From NCBI GenBank assembly GCA_019096065.1, contig JAGUCH010000001.1:1364001-1428000 (forward strand): 64,000 nt of DNA. The letters run 5' to 3'. The notes under the pieces are model-generated. The model ran no database searches. It was not told the origin of the DNA and was given only the letters and a program-made list of their open reading frames with translations. This DNA is from Paracyclopina nana. Taxonomy: Eukaryota; Arthropoda; Copepoda; Cyclopoida; Cyclopettidae. Both the position numbers and the translations under genes were made by a program. Positions within the stretch are counted from its first letter, which is position 1. Each line of letters begins with the position of its first letter. Of the stretch, positions 33,401 to 43,386 are shown in pieces.

Positions 33401-35416
33401 CTGTGAAAGAACCATCAACATCAACAAGAAGATGACACGTGCCAACAGACAAGACAACCTCATCTACACTAAAGATAGGAAATTCTATGAAGTGGTAGGC
33501 CAGAGAAACAAGGACGAGTACAAGTGCAAGCGCATTGCAACAGCCAAGTACCGCAACAAAGATGTATTCAGTCTTGACTTCTCCATGGTTGGTGTTGAGC
33601 GATTCAAAAAGTATGAAAAAGACGTCGTCATTGTCAAAAAGAAAGACATCGTTGGTAAGGCAGTGAAGGATGGCCAAGTAATGATCGCTGTGCCAATGGA
33701 TGCACTTCATTCTTAATCAATTGTTCTTTAGTGCATTATCAGGCAGATTACGGCAAAAAAACTGCAATATTATGATCACAAATTCATGCCGTTCATCCAA
33801 CTATTCAGTTACAAATATTACTACTTCTTGTTTTGTGAGCAATGAAATCTAATGCATACCCAATAATAGCACTGCTCAATAAGGTATTCAACATTATAAT
33901 TACCATTCTATGTATTTCTACAACAAATAAATGTTGTCAAATGAAATGAAGAGCAATATGTCCACAGGTACTTATACCTAACATTTGCAAAAAACGGGTA
34001 AATCACTGAATAATTATGTCATCAAAATGAAAAATAAATTATATTCGTAAAACTTTAAGTTGTCGTTCTTTTGATTGAAGTCAATATGAAGTAAGTGCAT
34101 ATCAGAAATTTCACTCATTTTTGTCATTGAGCAGTCAAAAAAACATTGCTACGAGAAACAATTATTTCAATAGTATTTCCATGATCACTTACTGAACATA
34201 TCACAGTAAGAATTATGGGAGGATTACTTACACATTAAAAAAACGTTTTTTTGAAGTTATGTATGCTAAGTAATATTCTTGTAATCATGACGTAAATACG
34301 GAGCACAATTTTTGGTCTTGCAAAGTAAGATTTATTCAGTTATGACACGCTGTAATTACTATGTAATCACGTAATTGAAATAAATCAACGGTGTAATCAT
34401 GGTAAGCTGACTTGGAGAATTTCTGGTTGGGGACATTCTTGACCACTCTTTACTTACGGCATACAAAAGGCTAGAGCTGTAGATACATGATCATGCCCTT
34501 TTTCTCATATTTGTCTGCACTTGACTTGGTCAATAAGATCTCCTTGTATGCATGAAGGCAGCTCTCATTTATTATTTGGTGGTGGAGGCCAACATTGGGC
34601 TTTAACAGCGTGCGAGAGAGCCCTTTAGGACCAAGCGGTTCTCAAAATGGCTTTTTTATGCATGAAAACCCCCTTTTAGCCTTGGAAAAAGTGAAATTAC
34701 TCAGCAACGCTATAGTAGATTTTCTTCAACAGACCAAAACAGTTCTGGTTGCTTTTCACAGGCAAAAAAGGAGATTTTTTAGGGCTTTTTTGAAGAATCC
34801 TAAAAAAACCACAAGAAAGGTCATTTGACCCAAAAAAAAAGAAGACAAAAAAACCTGGCCACAATTGAGATGTAATCATAAAAAGCAATGAATGCAGCAT
34901 ACCAAATATGAAGTTTGTACCACAAGCTTGCGTAGCTCAACTTTGACACCGAATTTGTATTCATAGGGGATTCTGGCCTTGAAGTTATTGCACTTTCAAA
35001 TATGTACTATACTTATGTATAAAATCCATGTATAGCATCTTTTTGCCCCAGCATAATACTCGACAAAGTTGCTCTTCATTGAGTTGAGTGCTAAAAGCCA
35101 TTCGTCATTTTTTGTGTGTGTATCAACTCACTTTGTCGAAAAGTTGGAAGGCTTCTTTCATTTCAAGTATGAAATCCATGGAAATATTTTCGTTGGCCAA
35201 ACTCATGAGCTCCTTTCGGTCGCGTTCAGTGAGGACAGATTCGTCGCCAACGCCTCGCGATGCATTGTAGCCACTCGAGCTCGTTCCACAAGACATGGAA
35301 GAGTAGTCGTCATCAGGATAGACGTCCACATCTGATGGGTCGCCGGATCGTCGAGCCGCCCTTCGGCAGCCGCGCGTCACGTCATTTCCGCTCACTTCAC
35401 AGCACCGGCCTCCCAT
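24471..35416 (-). CDS. Calmodulin-like protein with N-terminal extension, 239 aa, three coding exons
   Basis: Coding exons 35416-35132, 25184-24979 and 24699-24471; the joins are phase 0 and phase 2. Four EF-hand loops are intact: residues 94-105 (split by the first intron), 130-141, 167-178 and 203-214, all with Asp at position 1 and Glu at position 12. The core resembles calmodulin in spacing (LGRNPTEDEI, FGEKFTDDEV) but is clearly diverged, and it has an 84-residue extension and a KPKNSPLKP tail. It should be a Ca2+ sensor; the target is unknown. The chosen start gives MGGRCC, which could be lipidated; a later start at MSCGTSS is possible. An acceptor at about 35450 suggests a non-coding 5' exon, with a candidate at 38870-39100. 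Intron 1 of the coding part is 9,947 nt and holds an about 8-kb transposon. Confidence 0.85.
25185..26408. other. Host intron sequence left of the nested transposon
   Basis: AT-rich intronic sequence of the calmodulin-like gene between its second coding exon and the presumed left edge of the transposon. No coding frame is supported. A small hairpin (GGTGAATT...AATTCACC, 26352-26393) lies next to the presumed edge. The true boundary of the element could lie some tens to hundreds of bases further out. Confidence 0.4.
26460..26465 (-). terminator. Polyadenylation signal AATAAA for the transposon accessory gene
   Basis: Plus-strand tttatt gives AATAAA on the minus transcript, about 200 nt past the presumed stop codon and about 50 nt inside the left edge of the element. 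Confidence 0.4.
26661..30185 (-). pseudogene. Transposon accessory protein, nine exons, about 1,000 aa, apparent 2-bp frameshift
   Basis: Exons 30185-29894, 29807-29479, 29423-28689, 28633-28224, 28168-27895, 27839-27549, 27497-27138, 27087-26744 and about 26678-26661. The first seven join in phase to give 897 codons. Contents: a 97-residue N-terminal segment; a Ser/Pro/Lys-rich disordered region (about 210-450) with RGRGRAR and KRS motifs; a charged coiled coil and a compact hydrophobic region (about 455-720) that look like the folded core; a KKKRRRVEKGKKVKK basic stretch (about 883-897); then a strongly acidic tail. In exon 8 the frame carried from exon 7 switches after about nine residues to a Met/Lys-rich frame, while the acidic frame continues 2 bp out of step. 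By position it may correspond to the TNPA-type DNA-binding protein of CACTA elements. I recognise no named domain. Confidence 0.6.
30186..30553. promoter_or_regulatory. Divergent promoter region of the transposon
   Basis: The 368 bp between the two start codons is GC-richer than the surroundings at 30230-30330. TATAAAA at 30378-30384 could serve the plus-strand transposase gene; TACTATATGA on the minus strand near 30315 could serve the accessory gene. Three copies of ACGCCGTGA (minus sense) lie in 30186-30236, the last abutting the accessory ATG. A probable 52-nt 5' leader intron of the plus gene (30498-30549, GTAATT...TTTTAG) ends 4 nt before its ATG. The repeats are plausible binding sites for an element-encoded protein acting on its own promoter. 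Confidence 0.5.
30554..33716 (+). CDS. CACTA/Transposase_21-like transposase, 1,035 aa, two coding exons
   Basis: Exons 30554-31717 and 31773-33716 joined over a 55-nt intron in phase 0. The N-terminal 388 residues are mostly charged and low-complexity, with an Arg/Lys-rich start (RMNRRRQRQKK) and acidic Ser-rich stretches. The second exon holds the catalytic-type domain: YDLAVDGVPLSNSG (Asp about 565), MVIADAVARAKLKCLKGHAG (Asp about 630), a CCCDRCKC cysteine cluster, and DMPIEPMHNLLLGMG (about 721-735). This order (DG.pl..S, DA.aRa..k..kgH.GY..C.rC, MH..lLG) is that of the animal tnp2-like transposases related to CACTA/EnSpm. These fold like RNase H and cut at terminal inverted repeats. No frameshift or premature stop is seen, so this copy could be functional. 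The family assignment rests on recalled motif order only. Confidence 0.78.
33926..33931 (+). terminator. Polyadenylation signal AATAAA for the transposase gene
   Basis: AATAAA lies 210 nt past the transposase stop codon at 33716 and is followed by AT-rich sequence; it is the first canonical signal downstream of the gene. Confidence 0.4.
34406..35131. other. Host intron sequence right of the nested transposon
   Basis: Non-coding sequence between the presumed right edge of the transposon and the donor site (GTGAGT, 35131-35126 on the minus strand) of the first coding exon of the calmodulin-like gene. Nothing further is recognisable in it. Confidence 0.45.
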
Positions 35417-35449
35417 TTGCGTATCGTGGGCCTCATGTTGACCATCCCT

Positions 35450-38400
35450 ATTAAATAAAACTAACATCTTTAACGAAAGAGCCTGCATGCAATTTGCGGA
35501 ATTTTTACTACTGTGCTTTTCACGCAGCTTATTCCTCGCCTTAACTCTACTTTTCAATGTTGTGGAAATTATTAGAACTCTATGAAGCTACTACTACTTC
35601 AGAGTTTTTAATTTTGTTGCCAAAAAAGCTGAAAATTGACCAAAAACGCCTAATGTAGCCAATTTTTTCCAAGCAAAAAAGCCATATGAAAATATAGAAA
35701 ATAAAGGTTGCGTGACTACAGAAAAGTTGCGTCAAAAATTGCCTTGATGCCTGGGAATGTCAATTCAATGCATCAAAAATGTTCAAAAATTGGGCTTTTT
35801 GCTAATAAAAGATTAGAGTGGCAATCATCTTTTTGTTTACAGGCTTTATCATATCAAGGTCAATCAGTCGATGAAAAAGGCTTTGTTAGCGCTTAATTAA
35901 CTCCCCTACTATTTAATGGTCATGCTTCTTCCACCATCCAGCAGCCCAAGGCTACAACTTACGTACAAACTACAGCAGAAATACTAGCAAATGGAGAAAA
36001 TGTGAGCACAAAAGTTACTGCTCAGAAAGTTTGCCAGCAATTCAGAATAGTTGCCCATAACTTTTATTGTAGTGGAAGGGGAGGCCTCAAGTGCTGAAAA
36101 TGGCTTTTGATTTGTTTTCAGCCTTGAAATGGCATGCTTGCAGCAAGGCTTGCAGTTTAATGTTTGGGTGGAGGGGGAGATAGTGGATTATGATAAGTGG
36201 GAGGACACAAGATGGACTACTAAATATGGAGTGGCAAAATCAATTGCGCTAGATCGACAAGGAAGGTTGCTAACTTGCTGACCTCGCCATTTTCTTTATT
36301 TATGCCCTTAAAGAGATGCAAAGCAAATCAACCAGAAAGTTAATTTCATTTGACAATCAAAGGTGCCTTCACTTTTCATTTTTTCGTGATTGTCAATAAC
36401 AATGACTTGCCCTTAAAAAGAGCGATCTAACTTTTTTGACTTCATAGACAAGCCTCTAAAATGCACACAAAGCGCGATATTTAGCATTAAATGTAAATAA
36501 TTAACATTAACGCTACGGAGTTCAAGCAAATATCTCCTTCATAATTCAACCTAGCTATAAAATAAAAGTGATAGATTTTTTTAATCAAGTGAGGGTCATT
36601 GAAGCAAATTATAACTGAAAAATTGACCATTATTGCGCTAGAAGCTTTGAACCAAAACCAAAAACCTTCCTTTAAAGTGTTTCTTTACTTACTTAATCTT
36701 ACAATCTGATTATATGCTTAGGCTGTCTCTGAGAACAGTCAAGTTTGCAAATTATCCCAATTGGCCCCTTTTCAAGCTTTTTCTCAACTTTATCCACTTT
36801 TATTAAAAAAAGGTTCAAACAAGAAGCTTAGAATTTGGAATTGGAAAATTATTAGATCAACAGAGATGCATGGCAAATCTCAGTTGCATCCTAAAGTTAC
36901 CAAGTGGAGGCAAAAAGGGGTCAAATCTTTTGGGCATAGTAGCATAATTGGTATCTACAACAAGCTCTTTCCATAACAGATGAGCGTACAGCGAAAAAGA
37001 AGTACTTTGATGTGCACATCTCTTTTTCTATTTCCCTCCTCAATTAATTGACCTTGTTGCATAATTCAGTAACCTTTGAGAGGGATCTAAAAGAGGCCTT
37101 TTGATGGTTGTATACTGATTTTCAATTATTACCTCGATCTTCCTCGTCTCCTCCAACTGGAGAGACTTTCCAACCATCTTCCAGGGGCCTTTCTCAGCCT
37201 TGACAAGGACATGATGAATTTGCAAAAATGCCTCCACTGATGATGGTAGTCTCCTTCAGCACCTCAAATGTTCCCACATTTTTCGCATGTCATGCATCCA
37301 ATATGCAGCCCATTTTTCGGAAGGCCTGGAAAAAAGCGCAATTCTTCAATACACGGAAATCGGCTCGCATAAACGTCAGTGAAAATCTACAGCCCAACTT
37401 TTCGATCTGTGATGTCATGAGCTAGCTGATGACGTCATCAAGATGTGTTTTTAAAGGGAAACATCCTCAATAGCAACATAGAAATAGAGTAAGGAAAACG
37501 GGCTCCATGTGGACTTTTCTGTATACCAGAGAGCCATAAAATTGGCCCATATTTCTTGCGAAGATTTGTGACACACAAAAAGAGAAAATGTCCTTTAGTA
37601 GCCAATAGTTGCTATATAAAAATAACTAGATGTGCCGCAACAACAACAAAAAGCCACGTGTGTGTTTGGCAGGAAAAAAATTGCGGATGTGTACTTTTCA
37701 GCTCATGTTCAATATTTAGGAGGACGAAAGCTTCTAGTTAAAGTTGTATTTTTTGAAAGAAGAAAAAGACCATATACACGCATTCACACTTTGTGTGTAC
37801 CACCAAGCCTACATACTGTATACCTAATAATAATACCGAAGAAGCATGTTACATGCAACTTTTTGTGCTTCATGCGTTGTTATTCACCTTTTTCATTTTG
37901 AGCGAAATAAAAAATGCGCCATGACATGGCACGAAAAAGTCGCGCTTTAATGCAGACAAAAAACGCAAATGAGCATCGAATGATTTTGCGCTATTTAGAT
38001 GGCCTTCGTTAAAAGGACATTAGTTGGTATTTTCAGGCATATACCTGGTATACAGTATTTTAACTTAAAGTTGCTAAACTATCTGAAGAAAATGGATGTT
38101 TTTTCAGTGCAAAGATGTTCTTCTTGAGGCATGATGACACACCTGTTCATCTTTTTATGATAATTTCACGCATAAATTCTTGGGCAAGCAAATTGTACAT
38201 AATTTTGCCTGTTCATTACGTGCTCGTAATTTAGTATGCCCCCAAAGAGATGCTGCTATAAAGAAGTTCAAATGAGAAATTGTGCACAGAGCAAGCTCGC
38301 AAAGTTTTCATGGGATGAAGAAAAGTTGAATAATGAGCTTTGTTGACCACTTTCAGAATCAGCTGTTTGTTGTTGTTGTCGCGCGCGTCTGCTGTTTGTT

Positions 38401-38869
38401 TACATTCTGATTTTGTTGAAAACACAGGATTACCACTTGGCTTTCAAAAGGTATGCAACTGGCTTCCAATCAATAGATTCAGTTCACTATGGCTTAATAG
38501 CAGCCACCATTGATTTTTCAGCCAAAAAGAAAGTAATTTAAAGCATGTCAGACCACAAAACAGAGAATCATCATTAAACATCAGAAAAAAGTAAGTTTTT
38601 TGATGATTATTAATTTTGCTGTTTTTCAAAGGCTCTTTTCAAAAAATTATTATTATCAGTGGCAAAGAGACAGAACAGGCCAAAACATAAAGGCAAATAG
38701 CAGACAAAAAAAAATAGTGGCCATGAGGCAAGGCAATCATGGGATATTGTCCAGGCTCTCAAAATCACAAAAAACAGGCCACAATTCAGCTATGATGACA
38801 CTTGTTGAAAAAAAGGAGCCACATCAAAGCAAAGCAAAGCTAAGATGAGAAAGGCTCAGGGACACTTAC
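35450..38869. other. Probable 5' intron of the calmodulin-like gene, otherwise empty
   Basis: If the acceptor at about 35450 (TTTAATAG) pairs with the donor at 38869 (GTAAGT, minus strand), this 3.4 kb is an intron in the 5' untranslated region. No coding frame with recognisable content was found on either strand. Confidence 0.4.
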
Positions 38870-39100
38870 CTGCTCTATAACTAAAACAGCACAATTTCCT
38901 CAGCCTTGTTAGCTTTTCTGCAGCACCACACTCAGAGTGAGACTGAGGCTTGGTCAAGCAAGCAGGCCCCTCTTTGGGTCAATTTTTGTTGTGTTTCTTC
39001 GAGTTGCGCCATCGCAGCTGAAAATAGCGCTCATTTCGACGGCTGATGGCGGCGCCGTTATCCGCCGCGAAAAAAAGTCACTCGCTCCACTCACCCACAC
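38870..39100 (-). other. Candidate non-coding first exon and promoter of the calmodulin-like gene
   Basis: On the minus strand a strong donor, GAGCAG followed by GTAAGTGTCC, ends at 38870. Upstream of it is a GC-richer block (about 39000-39070) containing GGCGGATAACGGCGCCGCCA, unusual in this AT-rich region and promoter-like. The frame that would join the calmodulin-like exon carries stops just before the donor, so this exon would be 5' leader only. Its limit at the distal end is not determined. Confidence 0.35.
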
Positions 39101-42100
39101 ATTTATCACTTAACGTGAAATGAGGCTTTTTTGAGAAGCTACGCGTATTTACATGGAAGCTTCCATGCTATTTATCACTAATGGCCAGAATGGGCATTAG
39201 CTTTTTCCGTCAGAAATCTGCTCTAAGCAGGCTTAATGCTCATCCCAATAAAAGCCTCTTTTCCCCAATACATGGAGAAAAATTGCCTATGTATGAGGTA
39301 TATTTTTGTAAAGCAAGAAGCCTTCAGTGGCCTTTTTTAAATGTCTAACTTTTTAAAAAGCAATCATGGCTCAATTGTGAAGATTTGTATCTAAAAATAG
39401 ACGGAACGAGGCAAAATTACCTTTTTTCCAAAAATGCTTCTTTTAAAAAAGAGACAAAAGGAAACGTGACGTTCATTGACGAAAGCTCCTCGTTATATTT
39501 ACAGCTTTAGAATTGCTTCTCTCGCACCGGTCTTATTATTGTGGTCTTCAACCCAGATTTGCCATGGCAACCATAAACGGAGAGCTTTCATGAAAATCCA
39601 CTTCTCTTTTTGTCTAGCTTTTTCCACTGAATACCTCAAATATGAGAGAGAACCACTAATCCTAAATCATGGTATCAATTCCGTTTTTTCCCTCCTCTTT
39701 TTCAATAAAAGCCATTAAATCAATGCTTCGGAAATTAAAGAGCGTAAATCCACGTAGTATATATGAAAAATGTAGGAGAAATTCACCTCCATTTTTCCTT
39801 CAATATAAGCTAGAGTCAGCTATAAGAGTTTTTGACTCCAAGTGACGCGCGCACTTACAAATAAGTGAGTGATGACTATTGAAAATTGAAGCATGTTCTC
39901 GTGTGATAAGCATGTCTTCCATTCTATATAGAGGCTTTTCTTACATTTTCTACTCTGCATACCACAGGAAATTCCTGATTTTCAAAGGGGATCCCAAAAT
40001 AGACATCAATGAAGTCGAGGAGCATTATAAGCTTTCTATAATGGCTCACTAATGTTCCAAGGAGGAAATTTACATGAAATGGCTTATGAAGAAAAATTGC
40101 TCTCCAATGCAGTGCAACAAAAAAACCTCTTAGCCATGGTTTTGTAATAAACTCGCCAATTTTGCTAATGGAACGAGCCACAAAAAGGGGAACTAATTTT
40201 TCTCGTTGTTTTGATATTCCGCGCACTACACTTGTTTTGAATCTGCGCGCCCTCTGGAATAAACATTTGCAGCTTACTACCTTATTTCAGCAAATCCTGA
40301 ATTCTCATTATGACATGATTTTAAAAAGATTGAAAAACCTGCTGAAATGTTGCTAATTTTTAATGGATTTGTCTCGCCACGCTTGAATTATTTCCAGCCA
40401 TCAAAAATCGGATTTGGAAGCAAAAAAGCCAGTTTTTGGAGCAAAATACTCAAGCTAATTGCGTGGTTAGGCAATGGAAATTGCAAAGTGCCTTCATATC
40501 AGCAAATAATCTCGCGCGCCGCAACTTTACGCTAATCTTAACTATGTACAATTGTGGTACATCTCAGAATTAGCTCCTATAAAACTGCATGCAATGGCGA
40601 AAGTTTTGTGGCAGCGCATAATCCTGCAATGAATGGTACAAGGCCCACTAAGCGTGTAATTCGTTTATGATGCAAATTGATTGTAACTGAAGCATTAAGG
40701 AATATGTACCATAAAAATTATTTGTCTGCTCAGTCATGCACATCTGAAAAATGCTACCGAAAAATTCTGCGCCCCTTTTTGCAGCTGAAGATAAGTATAC
40801 AAGGAAAACTGCTGAATATTTGGGAGGGCTGCTCATTAAGCAGCAATTGTGGGACCGAGGCACAATTTTTAAGGCGCCCTCGTAAAGGGTTTTAATGGTA
40901 GGGGCAATTTTGCTCATGAGTTCTATAGCAATAAAGCAGGAGGCCTCGGTGTAAAAATTACCACACACATTTCCTTATTGTTCTCTCCCATTTCAATAAG
41001 ATGATTTTGAATGGAGATTTTTTGCTGCTACTGCTGATTGTGCTGCAATCAATCAGCTGTAGCGGATTTTTTAAGACGTGCACAATAATTATGCAAGGTC
41101 AAAACCGCTGCTAATAGATTTTTGATGAATTTGGGCCTGGACATCTTGGCGAGAAAATCAATTTTTTTCCTACTAAACTGCAGATGAGATGGCCTTGAGC
41201 CATAAGACTTGACAAGGAGGTTCAGAAAAAAATGGATGACTCGCCATGATTGCAACACATCGATTTGTCTTTTCGTCTTTATTTTCCAAATTCTTACAGC
41301 TAAATAGGAAAGCTCGTTAAAATGGCATTCTTACATTTCTTTATAGATTTTTGTGCTGAAGTAGGTAGCAATTTGTACTACACCCAGAAAACCGCTGGAT
41401 TAATGGCCAGTTTTTCATGTAATGCCAAAATATCTAAGAAACAGGGAAGGAAATGAAAAATAAGCTTTTTTTGCCTTATAATGTAAGCTTGAATTTCGTT
41501 AGGTTTTTTAAGGTATCGTGGCATTATTCTCTTTTACGATTGCGTAATTTTATCCTAATTTATCTAATGATGGACTCCAATTTGGAGCTAAAAAATCCTA
41601 ATGAGGTAACAGCACCAAAAAAGGGCAAAAGTGGCCCCCAAAAAAGGGAGTATAGGCGACCTGTCAAAAAACCAAATGACATTGCACGTACGGAAATTAA
41701 GCGTATCCCATCCTTCTACAGCGCCATTTTTGCTGCCAAGTTTGGCACAGTGGGAGCGAATATGGGCAAAAATATTAGGGCTGACAGTGCTCCATTATCA
41801 TCCTGCAAAGCCCATTAGGCGAACCTTTTGATATTTTGACCTTAACGGGACTGCAAATTGTAAATTCACATCTTGTGCACTATTACACATGTCATAACTA
41901 TTTGACCATCTATGCAATTATTATTCCCTCTTTTTTATCATCACGGAATGTCTCAGTGCGCAAATGCAAGGTCAAGACCAGCATTCCTTGATGGAGCTAC
42001 TAGAAGTACAGAAAATTGGTCAAGTTTTGCTCGCTCTTTCCCCAAGTTTTTTCATTATCCATCAACATCTGCTGTCACGTGAGGGCAAAGGGACACAAAA

Positions 42101-42587
42101 ATACATTAATGAAACTCACGAGGTGGTGCCATCATCATAATAAAATGTTCAGCTTTCCACGCAGGAGCAGGAGCATAAATCAATCCTGATAACCTTTTTT
42201 CCAATAATGTGTATAACATGAATGTGTGCTGCTAATGTTTCCACGGTCGCGTAGAAGAATACTACTAGATTTAGGGCCTTTCGTGGCGAAAAGCTATTTA
42301 CGAGCATTACTTACTACCAGCATGACTTTTGTACTACCTTTCCCATCCGAATTAGGACTAATCATTATTATCATGCAGGCAAAAGAGCGCACGAGTCCCA
42401 CAAAAAAGGCTTATTTTCGAGTATTAAATATTCTTGTTAATCATGTCCAACAGCTAGACTAGCACATGATTTTCTGGCAATCAATCTTCATTTATTTGGA
42501 GCAAGGAAAAGAACTGGATCTTGCATGACCAGTTTTCCTCATTGCAGTAGCTGGAAAAATCCTTCCAGACTTTGTGATGATCAGTGG
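39101..42587. other. Gene-free interval
   Basis: About 3.5 kb of AT-rich sequence between the putative promoter of the calmodulin-like gene and the foldback element near PLPBP. The longest open frame (about 120 codons near 41450-41818) has no recognisable domain and no splice context, and I do not call it. Confidence 0.5.
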
Positions 42588-43201
42588 GGGGAAACATTTT
42601 TTGTCCGAAAATCTAGTTGTAAAATCTCCGAAAAGTTGAGTAGCACTATGTCCGACCAATTATGCTCAGTTGTAAAATGTCCGAACTCGCCTAGCTGTAC
42701 TGTCTCCGAAATGTTTTGCACAGTTGTACTACCTTCAAAATAATTTGTTCAATTATAGTAAAATGTCCGAACCCTTCTAGTTGTTTTATCTCCGAATTGA
42801 GTTGGCCAGATATGTGAAGTGTGAAAGGGCATGTGTATAACGGTTATTTGTGATCCTTGTGAGGATGGGCAGACCGATTTTTGTGATATTTGGTACATGA
42901 GTAGGGGGTTTTATTTGCGTGTTTTTCAAAATTCCGCCAAAAGAAAAATTCCATTTTTCTCCGCTCCCAGTCAACCAAATGAGCTGAATTTTTGTGGACT
43001 GGAAACGTTTTCGGAGTAAATACAACTAAGCATATATTTTCGAAGAAAGTACATCTAGATTTTTCGGAGATAGTACAACTTGATAGATTTGGTCGGGGAT
43101 AGTATAGTACCTGTCACCTAAATTGAGTCGGACTAAAAACAACTAGGCAAATCTTTTCGACTAAGGTACATCTAATTTTTTCGGACAAAATGACGGCGCC
43201 C
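42588..43201. mobile_element. Foldback/MITE element, 614 bp, 8-bp target duplication, tandem-repeat arms
   Basis: ATCAGTGG occurs exactly at 42580-42587 and 43202-43209, directly bordering the element, as expected for an 8-bp target-site duplication. The ends are GGGGAAACATTTTTTGTCCG and, on the other strand, GGGCGCCGTCATTTTGTCCG. Each arm (about 42600-42800 and 43010-43195) is an array of degenerate units of about 25-30 bp, roughly CTAGTTGTACTATCTCCGAA, seven or so on the left and five or six inverted on the right. The 200-bp centre is unique and non-coding. It sits about 185 bp past the PLPBP stop codon. The 8-bp duplication suggests hAT-type mobilisation, but the array arms resemble Foldback elements. 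Confidence 0.72.
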
Positions 43202-43386
43202 ATCAGTGGAACTGGTTCGTGTTATTCTATGCTGAAAGCCACTAAAACAGCTCTCAGCTTTATACAAGCATGTTGACAGAAGCTGCGAGGCCAGCCTCCT
43301 TATGATCGATAGTAATTTGCCCCTAGTAGTGCTGACCATGTTTGCCTTGGTCATCATCGAGCACTACTAGAGTTTCGGGGATGATT

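Larger units (their letters stand above)
26409..34405. mobile_element. Two-gene CACTA/Transposase_21-like DNA transposon nested in a host intron
   Basis: About 8 kb carrying a plus-strand transposase gene and a minus-strand accessory gene that diverge from a shared 368-bp promoter. Both edges hold the same motif found through the element. On the left, TTACGGCGTGATCCCACCGT starts at about 26410. On the right, the complement of 34380-34403 reads TTACCATGATTACACCGTTG. These may be the terminal inverted repeats (about 15 of 20 matching with one gap), but no target-site duplication is clear, so the ends are provisional. The insertion lies in the 9.9-kb intron of the calmodulin-like gene. The accessory gene runs in the host gene's direction and the transposase gene runs against it. 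The transposase is intact; the accessory gene seems frameshifted. Confidence 0.7.
26409..34405. repeat. Dispersed motif family (core CGTAATCACGGT / ACGCCGT) in introns, promoter and flanks of the transposon
   Basis: Copies, given in transcript sense for introns. 29424-29478: AAAATCACGGTATAAATACT. 28634-28688: GTAATCACGGTATAAATACT. 31718-31772 (plus gene): GCATAATCACGGTCTATTGT. 28169-28223: CAAAACACGGTAAAAAAACT. 27840-27894: TAAAATCACGTTAAAGTTAC. 29808-29893: GTAATTACGCCGTAAATGTT. 27498-27548: GTGATTACATCGTAAACTGC. 30498-30549: GTAATTACACCGTGAAAAAC. Outside introns it occurs at about 26410-26430, three times at 30186-30236 and at about 34345-34403. A second block, (A/T)ACAATT(T/C)A, precedes it in several introns. 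The first five introns listed are each exactly 55 nt. Confidence 0.75.

Noticed and set aside
41453..41818. 121-codon plus-strand frame
   Set aside because: Random-looking composition, no recognisable motif and no surrounding exon structure; such lengths occur by chance in 64 kb on six frames.
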